Positions 24,016-35,348 of a DNA stretch of 64,000 nucleotides are shown here, piece by piece. This DNA comes from Chamaecrista fasciculata (Eukaryota > Streptophyta > Magnoliopsida > Fabales > Fabaceae). The position numbers and the translations under genes were made by a program. The stretch spans positions 1 to 64,000 of the forward strand of contig QANZ01020447.1 of assembly GCA_003254925.1 (NCBI GenBank). The letters are read 5' to 3'. The notes beneath the pieces were generated by a model. The model was not told where the DNA came from and did no database searches. It saw only the letters and a program-made list of their open reading frames with translations. How positions within the stretch are numbered: the first letter of the stretch is position 1; the number at the start of each line of letters is the position of its first letter.

Positions 24016-24509
24016 GGCCAAAGTCATATTTTGGTCCCTCATGTTTACTCAAAGTTCCGTTTTGGTGTCTCAACTTTTTTTCGTTCCATTTTGGTCCTTC
24101 ATGTTTGCTCAAAGTTCCGTTTTGGTCCCTCAAGTTTCTAAAAAGTTCCAACGTTAGTTCATAACTCTTTTCCATCGACTTTTTCTGTTCAACAAAGGAA
24201 GAAAACTAACTTTTATCTCCCAACAATTTTTCTCTTTTGCATTAAGATCCTAAAAAGAGCAAAATTGTTGGGAGATGAAAGTTAGTTTTTTTTTTCCTTT
24301 TTTTTTAACGGGAAAAGTGGATGGAAAAGAGTCAATGACTAACGGTGGAACTTTTTGGAAACTTGAGGGACCAAAATGGAACGAAAAAAAAGTTGAGGGA
24401 CCAAAACGGAACTTTGAGTAAATATGAGATACCAAAATAGAATGAAAAAACTTGAGGAACCAAGACGAAACTTTGAGCAAACATGAAAGACCAAAATAGG
24501 ACTTTGGCC
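24016..24509. mobile_element. Large palindromic MITE with GGTCCCTCA subrepeats
   Basis: The ends are inverted copies: GGCCAAAGTC at 24016 and GACTTTGGCC ending 24509. The left arm repeats TTTTGGTCCCTCATGTTTAC-like units; the right arm is their reverse complement, with the centre near 24245. TAA flanks both sides (24013-24015 and 24510-24512), which would suit a PIF/Harbinger-type 3-bp target duplication, though three bases could match by chance. No transposase. Confidence 0.68.
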
Positions 24510-24595
24510 TAAAATTAACATTAAACTAAGTATTTCCCCTTCCTACCAAATAATTCAACATACAAAAATAAACAAAGTTCAGCTTTGAACTCAGT

Positions 24596-25128
24596 GATAA
24601 CTGATATGCATTCAAGATAAATAGAAAATTCAAACTAAACTCAGCCATATACATATAAACTAACTGAAATTTTTGCACTAAATCCAGAAATATGCATCAA
24701 AAGTGAATGTCCAAAACCAAAACCAACTATGTTATACATGCAAGTTAATTGTTAAAATATCAAAAGGAGATAAATAGTGAAAATGACCGTTGTTTTTGCC
24801 TTTTCTTCTCAGAGGAGGTTCTAATTATGGATGTTTAATGTTTAGTTTTCATTTTCACCTGTTGTTGTAATGTTGAGATTAGAGTTGTCAATTGAGAATT
24901 GATCCTCCGATCAACCTCTTCAAGCTTTTGATTAATCTCTTTCTTGTACCTTAGCATGCTCAATCTCGAGCCTTTGATTAATCTAGTGTCGTATCTTAGC
25001 ATGCTAAATCTCAATTCATGTGCAGAACCAGTTTTGATGACTGTAGGACCAAACTGGTAATTTGGGTTCTGCAGTTTTTGTGTGCAGAACCAGTTTTGGT
25101 TTTACACTTTCCTCAACTATTCATTGCA
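24596..25128. repeat. Local duplication, copy 1 (533 bp)
   Basis: Starts GATAACTGATATGCATTC and ends CAACTATTCATTGCA. Nearly identical to 25364-25899 by eye apart from a 3-base CTT difference. A minus-strand frame in it (about 24845-25020) reads a Lys/Glu/Gln-rich, coiled-coil-like peptide; it is too short to call a gene. Confidence 0.85.
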
Positions 25129-25355
25129 AATGTTTGCTCAAAGTTTCGTTTTGGTTCCTCAAGTTTTTTCATTCTATTTTGGTATCTCATATTTACTCAA
25201 CGTTCCGTTTTGGTCCCTCAACTTTTTTTTCGTTCCCTTTTGGTCCCTCAAGTTTCCAAAAAGTTCCACCGTTAGTCATTGACTCTTTTCCATCCACTTT
25301 TCCCGTTAAAAAAAAAAAGGAAAAAAATACTAACTTTCATCTCCCAACAATTTTG
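25129..25355. repeat. Inverted half-copy of the palindromic MITE
   Basis: Reverse complement of about 24257-24486: AATGTTTGCTCAAAG at the left and CATCTCCCAACAATTTTGC at the right. It lacks the outer terminal bases and one full arm, and lies exactly between repeat copies 1 and 2. Confidence 0.75.
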
Positions 25356-25363
25356 CATGCTAA

Positions 25364-25899
25364 GATAACTGATATGCATTCAAGATAAATAGAAAATTCA
25401 AACTAAACTCAGCCATATACATATAAACTAACTGAAATTTTTGCACTAAATCCAGAAATATGCATCAAAAGTGAATGTCCAAAACCAAAACCAACTATGT
25501 TATACATGCAAGTTAATTGTTAAAATATCAAAAGGAGATAAATAGTGAAAATGACCGTTGTTTTTGCCTTTTCTTCTCAGAGGAGGTTCTAATTATGGAT
25601 GTTTAATGTTTAGTTTTCATTTTCACCTGTTGTTGTAATGTTGAGATTAGAGTTGTCAATTGAGAATTGATCCTCCGATCAACCTCTTCTTCAAGCTTTT
25701 GATTAATCTCTTTCTTGTACCTTAGCATGCTCAATCTCGAGCCTTTGATTAATCTCGTGTCGTATCTTAGCATGCTAAATCTCAATTCATGTGCAGAACC
25801 AGTTTTGATGACTGTAGGACCAAACTGGTAATTTGGGTTCTGCAGTTTTTGTGTGCAGAACCAGTTTTGGTTTTACACTTTCCTCAACTATTCATTGCA
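25364..25899. repeat. Local duplication, copy 2 (536 bp)
   Basis: Same start and end as copy 1. The extra CTT (25687 region) adds one codon to the minus-strand coiled-coil-like frame (25603-25785, about 60 codons), so the frame is kept between copies. No family recognised. Confidence 0.85.
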
Positions 25900-26199
25900 G
25901 GTTGATAGGAATATCCGCAAAATAGAAAACAATTAAAGAGACAAAAGGAGTAGGTCAAAGTGCTCCGTAATACTCAGGCAACTCAGCCACTAAATCAGTC
26001 CATAAGCGCACCAACATGCAAACTCAAAGTATCAAAATGAAAATGAAGTTGGAATTGCCCCAATGCTCAAACTTGAATTCTGATTTTTGACGCAAACAAA
26101 AATATTTCATAAACTTTGGCTATGATTAAAATGACCAGCAAAGGTTGCAGCCACAGAAAAGGAGCATGAAAATATGAAAACATACAACTTAACACCAAA
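25900..26199. other. Unclassified sequence between repeat copies
   Basis: About 300 bp of AT-rich sequence with no ORF or repeat that I can support. Confidence 0.35.
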
Positions 26200-26467
26200 C
26201 ATATGCTTCCAAGATAAATAGAAAATTCAAACTAAACCTAATCTTCTACATATAGACTGATAGACATTTCTGCACTAAACTCAGTAATTTGCATCAAGAA
26301 TGAATATCCAGAACCACCACAAAACTCCAACAAGTTATGCATGGGAACAACTTACACTAATTTCAAAAATACAAAGTTAACACTAAGTTCTACCTGGAAA
26401 TTAGGGGTTAAAATATCGAAAGAAGATAAATAGTTAAAATCAAGCGCAAATTAGTTGTTATTGACTT
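26200..26467. repeat. Local duplication, copy 3, left part
   Basis: Diverged version of the first 200-odd bases of copies 1 and 2 (GCTTCCAAGATAAATAGAAAATTCAAACT...). It stops at the gypsy LTR start at 26468 and resumes at 52088. Confidence 0.7.
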
Positions 26468-27058
26468 TGACGAACCTGGTTTTGGCCGGGGGGCATTACC
26501 TGGTTAGATGAGGCAACTCTGAGTCTGAAGTCGCCTGCAAGTCAATGAACACACAGGGGTGGCCCTGCGATTCACCTCCGATGCTTAAGCTAGTAAGGGG
26601 TTGAGCACAATAATCTCAATAGAATGGATAGAGTGCGTACCTTTGTCCAGTGTGAAGGGCTTCCCTTTTATACTGGTTGAGGATGATCTGATGAGATCTT
26701 ACCATAAATGCTTAAATGGTTGATTGTGATCTCAGCTGATTTGGCTGATCTGATTGTGATCTTCAGCTGATTTGATTGTAATCCTTGGCTCCCACGTACT
26801 TTCCTTTCTTGCGAAGATGCCTTAGTGGGCAAGGCGCTATTAATGAGAGAATCAATCAGGGGGATCTTGATTGATCTTTGACTGATTCTTGATTGATCAG
26901 GCAATGTTTCCTTATTCGTTTCCACATGGACGCCCTCTTGTTGGCATTTTCAACTGATGAAGGACCATGAGGCGTTCACGGCTGGGTGACTCCTCTGTTG
27001 GGCTTGCACGCTACTGGTTTGAGCCCTTTGGGCCTCCTGATTATTGGGCCTATTATCA
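26468..27058 (-). repeat. Gypsy element 3' LTR (591 bp)
   Basis: Plus strand starts TGACGAACCTGG and ends GGCCTATTATCA, giving TGA...TCA ends. Same length as the copy at 51497-52087. A TATA-like site (minus strand AGTATAAAAG) is near 26665. Confidence 0.92.
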
Positions 27059-27811
27059 CTAGTCCCAACAAAAGGAGTGAAGCTCTGTCCCCATCAGTGG
27101 AGTCCCCATCAAGAGCATTATTCATTCTGACTGTTGCCTTTCTTTGTTGTTTTTGGCGTTGACGCCTTGGACGCCCTTTACAGACGACGATTATTGCTCA
27201 TGCTTTGGTTAATGGGTCATTCTAGGTATCAGCGCCACATTTCATGTTTTGGTTGATGGGGCGTTTCTGGTATCAGCGCCACATTTCGTGCTTTGGTCGA
27301 TGGGGCGTTTCCGGTATTGGTGCCACATATCCCTGTCTTTTCAACTTCCTTGCTGACGTTTCGTTGTCGCTTCAAGTTTGTGTGTCAGGCCCATCGTGGC
27401 CACGTGTCACCGCGCGATTAGCCTAACCCTCGCCATGATGGAAAAACGTGGATCGAGGGGGCGCATTTAATGCGACGCTTCGATTTTCGTGAAAGTTTTT
27501 CCGAAACCCGCCATTTCTCCTCTCTCCCCCCTCACTTCGACATTTTTCATTTTGAACTTCCTTCTTCCTCCTTGTTTTCTCTGCGTTTTCAAGTTTTCCG
27601 ATGTCATTTGCCTTCTCATTTTTCCACCTACTCCGTCGCACGCTGCTGTTCGCTTTGATTCGGTATTATCTTTTGCTATTCTTTGTTTGATTTCTGGGTT
27701 TTTTGGTTGACCCTTATCCATTGTGATCTTGGTGTTCTTCATGTTCTTCACAGTGCTCTTCAAGATTCACCAGTTTTTTCTTCAGGAATCCCTTCCAATC
27801 CACCAGCACTT
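27059..27811. other. Gypsy 3' non-coding region, upstream of antisense ORF
   Basis: Holds the 44-bp array and a T/C-rich stretch (about 27510-27650) ahead of the antisense ORF start. The antisense promoter should be here or in the LTR read on the plus strand, but I see no clear TATA box. Several overlapping ORFs in the T/C-rich part look spurious. Confidence 0.5.
27202..27330. repeat. 44-bp tandem repeat, three units, gypsy 3' region
   Basis: Units start at 27202, 27246 and 27290 (GCTTTGGTTAATGGG-type), each including GGTATCAGCGCCACAT. They sit between the 3' LTR and the antisense ORF. Tandem repeats in the 3' untranslated region are a known habit of Tat-lineage elements. Confidence 0.8.
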
Positions 27812-27827
27812 ATGGATTTCGACTCAT

Positions 27828-27997
27828 GTAAGTTTCCTAGTTCCTCTTCTTCTTTTTCATTTTTTATTCTTTCTGCACTTTGGTTTGGGTCTGGTGATCA
27901 ACCACAACCTTCCGAGGGTGTTCCCCCCCCCCCTTTTTTGCTGGTGGATGGAGGTGCATTCTCCGAGAAATGTGTTGTAACGGTCCTGTTTCCTCAG
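27828..27997 (+). other. Intron 1 of the antisense ORF (predicted)
   Basis: Donor T|GTAAGTTTCC and acceptor TTTCCTCAG|CTGCTGG. It follows a 16-base first coding exon, and removal joins the frame. It contains a run of 13 C followed by T (near 27924-27944). Confidence 0.7.
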
Positions 27998-28089
27998 CTG
28001 CTGGAAACAAGGTGGCTCCTGGGTCGTCAGCGCCCGAATCGTCAGCGTCGACGAGGTTCGCTTCTCCCATGGAAAGGAGGGGTGGTGAC

Positions 28090-30411
28090 TGATGGAGATT
28101 GTGCCCTAGGGCCAATCATCTTATAGATATGTTGTGAACATATCAATTAATTTATAGAGATAAATTAATGGTTATCGCATTATTAGCATGTTTACTGTGA
28201 TAACAGTCCGTGATTAATTATAGGATAATTAATCTAAACTGTCCCTGGTCGCTCATTCGAGTGGGAACTTGAAATGAACTAAGACCAGCATGACCTCGGT
28301 GCATAGGGATGCATGCACTAGATGCTGGTACGAGAGTCATGGTGCAATTACGTAAGGGGTTACGAGTTGCTGGACTGACCCGGAGAATCCTACATGGTTT
28401 TAGTCATTAGCTAGTTTCTCCTGTACACCTGTCACGATGCCCTCAAGACCTGAGGTCTTCATCATTCCGGCGCTATAGTTGTCAGACTTTGGCTTAGTCT
28501 AACGTTGCCCGTAATAGGGTTGCCATAAGGGCTAAGTACGGGTTTGGTTGATTACCGTGCTGAGGAATATGGTTGACCAAGATGGAATTTTGTCCCTCAT
28601 AGAGATGGGAGATATTTTACTGGGCCCCTCGATGAGTCTGTCCAAGGAATGTGTGGCCACACTAGAAATTGGGACTTACTCAAGGAATCGAGAAAGTTGG
28701 AGGTATGGATTTTGGATGACTTTCCCATGCCTGATCCATTACCGAAATATCGTAGGACAAAAAGGGAATTTGACAAGGTGGTACTGAGGTTAAGTCGTTT
28801 CGGCGTTAAACGATAACTCACGTGTTTTGGGTAGTCGTGATGGCTTGCTAGAGTCCGCTCTCGACTTGTAAGTCATAGGGATGACTTGCTGCCAACTTCA
28901 CGTGGGGCCTGCTGGGTCACACACGAGCAGGATCAAGATGCCACTTCGGGACACGAATTAGGGTTAATTCGTGGGTCACATTGGTGACACCGTTTAAGAC
29001 ATAATTGACTGTCTGGGACAGGAAATATTGTCTTAAATAAATATCTACAGATATATGATATTTAGATTTGTGGGACAAATTTAAATATATATATGGATGA
29101 TAATTATTAAATAGATAATGTGATTATGCTATTTATAATTATATTCCTATTTATAATATTGGGAATAAATAAATTAAATAAGTTTCCTAAAAGTTAGGAA
29201 ATTATTGATTTATTAAATTCACTAATATTAGGATAAATAGGAAGGAGGTTGGCGCCTCCTATAGGCCTATTTTAATTAATAGAAATGTTTTATTAATTAA
29301 AGATATGGCTTGAAGATTTGAAATTCAAATAGATTTGATCTAGATTTCAAATGATTGAATTAAAGATATTAGTGTAATATTTTAATTCAATAATAATATA
29401 TATATATATATATGGGTTAGTCGAATTTTAGGTCTAGTTTGAATTTAAATATTAGTGTAATATTTTAATTCAATAAAGACTAAAATTCAAGTTTGAAAAA
29501 TTGACTTAAGATATTATGGTAATATCTTAAATCAATATTGTTGGAAAAAATAACAAATTAGTTATAACTACCTAATAGTTAGGTTTGTTATTTTAGTTTA
29601 TTAAATTCCAACAAAATCCCTTGGACTAGGCGCATGGCTTGAGCATCTTTTGGGAAGATTTGATCTTCCAAATTGATTCTCCAAGATTGCATTTGGATCC
29701 AAATTATAATATTATGGTAATATTATAATTTGGAATTCAAGTCCTAAAATTATGATATTAGTGTAATCTCATAATTTAATAATTTGATAATTGTATAATT
29801 TTGGGAAACCCTAATTATAATTATCAAACCTAAAACCCTATATATAAATATAGAGCATAAGTCGACTTTTACACTAAGTCTCTCATACCTTGGGAATTTC
29901 GACTTTTAGCTAGCTTTTCACAAGAGCAAAATAGTTTTGAGTCTTGGTGAAAGATTGTGAGAGAAAACACAAACCTAGTTTCTAGAGAGAGAAAGTGGCG
30001 CACAAACCTAAAAGTGTTTTAGGGTTTGTGTGTCAAGGTTGTGTGAGATCAAGAATAAGATTCTTGATCATAGGCGCCATCTAGTCTTGGAATTTGAGAA
30101 GCGTTCTTGAATCCAAGAACACCGTAGATAAGGCTCCCGGTTCACTTGGAGAATTGGAAGAGGCTAGCACCTAGGCATCTACCAAACTGTTCGTGTGGAT
30201 CACCGGTGGAGGGAGCACACTCGGAGTGGACTCCTCATATTCGTAAACACAAAGAACAGCCGATCGATTTGGGTAAATTCTTGTCCTTATACTGATACAG
30301 ATCCATATAGCGGATCTATTGGGAAAGAAATCGCTATGTGCTTATGTCTGGTTTCAAATTTTTATTTTATATCCGTCTCCGCTGCGTTATGTGCATGGCG
30401 ATTTCCCAACA
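28090..30411 (+). repeat. Copia C1 5' LTR, complete, 2322 bp
   Basis: TGATGGAGATTG at 28090, TTTCCCAACA ending 30411, followed by the primer site. A TATA-like CCTATATATAAATATAG lies near 29838. Confidence 0.92.
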
Positions 30412-30428
30412 GTGGTATCAGAGCCACA
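30412..30428 (+). other. Primer binding site of copia C1
   Basis: GTGGTATCAGAGCCACA directly after the LTR, initiator tRNA-Met type. Confidence 0.9.
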
Positions 30429-31965
30429 CTATTCTTGGATCTGTATTAGTTTTGGTGATTATACATGTGATGTGTAATGTATGTTTTTACCGCTTTTGGC
30501 ATGCTTGTTGATGATTTACGAAAATGATCCACCAAACGATTTTGGAATTAATGCTAAAGGTGCAAATTTTATGTATGTGATACATAAAGAAATCAATATG
30601 ATTGATTTAAAATTTTTCTTGAAATTTTAGGCAAAAGTCGAAATTCCTTATGATTATAGTTAAAATTGTTTTAATTATAATTATAAAAGGGGTGGCTGAA
30701 AATTTATTAAAATTATGCATTTTATAAAGTTTTCAGATCAATAATTAAATTCTTGAATATGATTCTTGAATTTTGTAATTATTGATAATGGGCCTAACTT
30801 TAAGAAAAAGGCATGTTAAAATTGCACAATCCTAATTAAACACAATACAAAATCTGTTTTGATATGTGTGTTTGATATATCGTGTTTGACATAATTGTAT
30901 GAATGGTTCATATATGTAATTGTGTGGTGTTGGATATGGCTCTAGGTTTTTGGTGTATATGGCCTGCGTGTCGTCTCCCTCTATCCGATGTAATTTTACT
31001 TTTCAGTTTATACCTCAATGTAACTGGGGTTTATTCTCTTGTAATTTTACGCTTTCTTTTTAGAAAAATTCTCTCATTGGCTTGGGAGAATTGTTAGGAT
31101 AGGTGGGCCATATCTAAACACGATATATGTTTACTTTACTTTTAGCATTGTATGTGATACAAAGCGCTAGATGTATGTTTAGGACACGATTTTAACATGC
31201 TAATTACTATTTTAAACGCTATAACAACGTATACGATACGAGCGTGGGATTTTGCATATGATGCAAGATCCATGCACATGTTTATATGTATGTGATACAT
31301 GGGGAAATAAACATGTGGCATGACTCGTTTAATTTTAAAAGGAGTTTTGAAATTAAACTATGAAACGGAACGATTTTATAAAAATTAAACCCTTTTAGAA
31401 AATCTTAAGTTTTAATGTCATCAATAAAACACCCTGTGGAAATCTTATTCATCATAGAGCGGTGATCGCCCTCAGCGACACGTATCTATCTTGACCTTGA
31501 GGACACACGGGTGAATGGGAGTTTCAACGTGACGCTTCGTTGAAGTCTTGACATGCTAAATGCGGTGATCGCCCTCAGCGACACGTGTTTGGTAGGGCCT
31601 TGATGATATGGGGGTTCAAGCTTCGGCCTCGTTGTTTTGAGTCTAGCCACTCACAAGTTTTATTGTGTGACTTAATGGGGTTATCAAAACGGTTTTGGAC
31701 CTCAAGGCATTAGATGGGATAAACATGTCATAATATGTATCATATGATGATACAGTCCCATAAAGATCTAAGAGTCACATATGATGTGATTGGTAAAGAG
31801 TTACCTACCTAAATAACCAAAAGGTGCATGATCGCCCTCAGCGACGGTAAATTTTGGTGAAATATGGATCTTAGCCACTAATAATAAAGTTTACTGGGTT
31901 TTATAAAATGGTGGACATATATTTTATGCTAATCAAAATTCATATCTTTGAAATTGTAGAATCAA
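30429..31965 (+). other. Copia C1 leader with three identical-loop hairpins
   Basis: Non-coding. Hairpins TCGC-CCTCA-GCGA at 31466-31478, 31569-31581 and 31832-31844 all have the same five-base loop. They stand in the same relative places as in A, E and B. Confidence 0.75.
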
Positions 31966-32832
31966 ATGGCAACTAGTAGTTCAACTTTTTCACTGCGACC
32001 TATCCTTGAGAAGGATAAGCTGACCAGAATGAACTTCCTCGATTGGTTTCGTAATCTGAGAATTGTTCTCACCCATGAGAGGAGACTGTATGTTCTGGAC
32101 AAACCTATCCCTAATGAGCCTGCCAAGGGCGCTCCAGGAGCTGAGTGGAGGGCTTATGAGAAGCACTTTGACGACTCGCTGGAGGTCTCTTGTCTGATGA
32201 TAGACACAATGATTCCAGAGCTTCATGAGGGCTTGGATACATTGATGTCATATGAGATGATTATGCGTCTCAAGGAAATGTTCCGCTATCAAATCAGACA
32301 AGATAGATATGAGACCACCAAGGCTCTTATGTCTTGCAAAATGGCTGAAGATGATTCTGTTGGTTACCATGTCACTCAGATGAGAGGGTACATAGATCAT
32401 CTTGAAAGGCTAGGATTCCCTGTTCAACCTGAGATTGCCGCAGGCATAATCCTGTGCTCACTGCCTAAGAGCTATGACTCGTTTGTCAGAAGCTACTATA
32501 GGAGAGGAACAGAGAAGACAGTTTCTGAGTTGCATGGAATGCTCAAGTCAGTTGAGGCATCCCTGATTCAGAAGAGGGAAAGGAAATTGAAGGGCAAAGA
32601 AAAGATGAAGGGAATCGAGCTAGATGGTGAGACCAAGCCAGAGGACGACCCTAATCAATCACCTGCCAAGAAGGCAAAGCCCTCAGAGGAAGTATCTTGT
32701 GCTTTCTGTCAAGTGTCAGGACACGCGATGAGAAAGTGCAAATACTACTGGGAAGATCAAAAGAAGAAGAAGTGCGTTGAAGCCTCTACTTCAGGTATCT
32801 TTGTTAATCTTCTTTTTCTACTCAACCACTAA
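31966..32832 (+). CDS. gag: Copia C1 gag, intact
   Basis: A 288-codon open frame starting at an ATG that is conserved in copia A. Structural protein that forms the virus-like particle and packages the RNA in the cytoplasm. The N-terminus has the Asp-Trp-Phe-Arg-Asn-Leu-Arg motif usual for this copia group, the middle is the helical gag core (about residues 60-200), then a Lys/Glu-rich linker, and a complete CCHC zinc knuckle at about 245-258 (Cys-Ala-Phe-Cys...His...Cys). The frame ends soon after the knuckle where pol should continue; downstream is ruined. It is the only clearly intact copia gag in the window. Confidence 0.9.
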   Translation: MATSSSTFSLRPILEKDKLTRMNFLDWFRNLRIVLTHERRLYVLDKPIPNEPAKGAPGAEWRAYEKHFDDSLEVSCLMIDTMIPELHEGLDTLMSYEMIMRLKEMFRYQIRQDRYETTKALMSCKMAEDDSVGYHVTQMRGYIDHLERLGFPVQPEIAAGIILCSLPKSYDSFVRSYYRRGTEKTVSELHGMLKSVEASLIQKRERKLKGKEKMKGIELDGETKPEDDPNQSPAKKAKPSEEVSCAFCQVSGHAMRKCKYYWEDQKKKKCVEASTSGIFVNLLFLLNH

Positions 32833-35330
32833 AGTATTGGATACGATATGTGGTTCTCACATTTGATGTGCAGGGTCTTCAGAGACAGTAGAAAACGAGG
32901 ACGTGAGCGATATGGACCTAGAAGTGGACAATGGAGCAAAGGTTGCTGCCAATGCTGCTGAAGGAACATGAGAGCTTGGATAGCCCCTAGGGCTAGTTTA
33001 TTGTTATTCTTTAAGGTTTTGAACATTATTTTCTCCTTATAGAGATAAGGTGGATTTTATGTGTAAACATTAAAGAATTGGTTTTTACTTTAATAAAGTA
33101 ATGTTTGTTTGCTTATGTGATTTGCAAAAATCATTATGTCTTAAACTAGAAACAATAACAATATTTATAACATTGATACAAGAAGGGGATTAAGATTAGC
33201 GAATCTAATCCTATACACTTTTGGCAATTGTCGTTTTGGCCATACGAACAAGAAACGCCTTGGGAAGCTTCATATAGATGAACTTCCAAAGCTCACATGA
33301 TTATGAATCATATGATGCTTGCAAGTCTTGATTGCAAATGGAAAGATGACAAGTGACATTCCTCTACTGATTACAGTAATAGAATGTCTGACTTTTGGGA
33401 AACATACATAGTTGATGTATGAGGACCCACAAGTAGTTAAGCTAAAAGTAAATGACTCTTACTGACTGCTTCAAAAGGCTAGATCTACGGCTACCTTTTG
33501 AAACAAAAGTCAAGAAATTTTTGAAATAGAGATTTCAAAGAGAAGTAGAGAATTAACTTGACAAGAAAATCAAGTTACTCGATTTGATCGAGAGAACATG
33601 GATTTGAGTCAAGAAATAGTTTAGTCATCTTAGAAGCTGTGAGATGGTCTCACAACTTGCTCTTTCTAAAACCCCATAGAGATGGAGTTTTGAGGAAAAG
33701 TATCAAACCCTATGGGATAAGGTTTGATCTATGATGAATCTAATTGATCTTCTGCCAACCTCTAAAGGGTGTACTCTTGAAGCTGCTGACTTCACACTTA
33801 ACCATTTCGTCTAAAGAGACGCCATATGTCATATGGTATGGGAAGAGTCCCATAATTGTTTTGTCTCAATTTTGAGGACGTCGAGTTTATAATAAGCCAA
33901 GGGCAGATTATAAACTGTCTTCAAAACCCTCAAGTATGTGCTTGTGGGATACCCTAAGAACGCAAAAGGGGTATCAAGTCAAACTACCCACCTGATTACA
34001 AAAGGGTTTTGTAAGTCAGAGGTGAATACCTTTTAGAAAGGAATTCTTTGTTTCCAAAAGAAACAGTGGGAGTAAGATAAATCTTGAAGGAGTTCAAGAT
34101 CCACAAGACACTTGAGTAGCGCAGACAAAAATTAGAGAAGATCCGCAAGGTGTTGTGGAAGCTCCTCTAAAGCATAAGGACAACGAAGTTCTGATAGAAC
34201 ACGTTCTCAGTTTCAAAGATAGGGATCTTTGGTCATTGAGAGCAGGGATGTGTTGCTCTTGGAGCGTGGTGAGCCCGCCACCTATCGAGAAACTTTTGTC
34301 ATTGTTTGGGTAAAGATGTCAAAAGGGTTTTGGCTTGTTTCAAAAAACCTTGATGGGTCCTATGTTTCCAATAAGGTTAGTGGGAGCACGATTGAATTCT
34401 TGGTGCGATATGTCATTGACATACCGCTAGTCGAAAGTAACATTACTGTCTTGAGGATTGTGAATCCTAGATGAGTAAATCACTCTCGATAAAGGAAAGA
34501 GGTGGCCTAAAGTATAGGCAACGAGAATCTATGGTGATAGATCTTGAAGACTTCTTGAGTTGAGTAAAAGGTACGTTCTTGGGTAAGATACTGAAGGAGT
34601 TCAGTATGCGAGATTTCAAGAAGAGATTCATGCCGATGAATCACGTTTTGGTCCTTAGCAAGAATCAGTGTTTCCTGAGACACGTGATGAGCAGAGGACA
34701 CATGATTGGCATCCCTTATGCTTTGGCAATAGGATCCATCATGTTGTACCAGACTCAATATGACCCTTGCCCTATGAATGACGAGCTGTGACCCTGTTGA
34801 GGTTCCCCGGGAAGCTGTCATTAAAGTTCTTGAGTACTTAAGAAGCACTGAGGACAAATTCTTGGTTTATGGTAGAATTAGTGTGTAAAGTGTTACACAA
34901 AGCCCATTATTCAAGCCAACCAAGATTGATCGCAGTTAAAATGTATTCCCTGAACATAATGATCGTAAAGTTGGAATGGTTCCAAGCAGAGTACGATTAC
35001 TGATTCTACAAAGAATGGGTTAGTCGCGTGGAGACGTAGACTGTAAAACAAGTGTCTGAAGTACACTTGGTGATAACCCTGTGGGACAGGAAGACATCAA
35101 ATGGGAAGGAGTTCCCCACTGATGTTCCGACAGTGATAAGCACTCAGACAAGATCGCCTAGAGATGGTGATATCAAGATATGAAAACGTAGCAGTCGAGG
35201 ATATTTTGCCAAATCCTATGAATGAAACCCCAGCACAGGTCTTACATAAGTACTATGTAATGTCAAGAGGGAATTAGAAACATTAATGGATGTTCCTAAG
35301 TGTTAGGAATAGTTTGATTAATGATTGTAC
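32833..35330 (+). pseudogene. Copia C1 pol remnant, shared RT deletion
   Basis: Protease, integrase, RT and RNase H are traceable by nucleotide similarity to copia A, but each has many small indels and stops. RT lacks the segment equivalent to about 18210-18678 of copia A, including the first catalytic aspartate; the YVDD box (near 34412) reads Tyr-Val-Ile-Asp. Copia C2 has the same deletion junction. The third RNase H aspartate region is replaced by the same unrelated segment as in A and D. One 81-codon stretch (34229-34474) is open only by chance. Confidence 0.88.
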
Positions 35331-35348
35331 CTAGTGCAAGTGGGAGTT

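Noticed and set aside
27423-28126. Several ORFs on both strands before C1
   Set aside because: T/C-rich composition keeps many frames open; one also runs through the predicted intron and into the C1 LTR.
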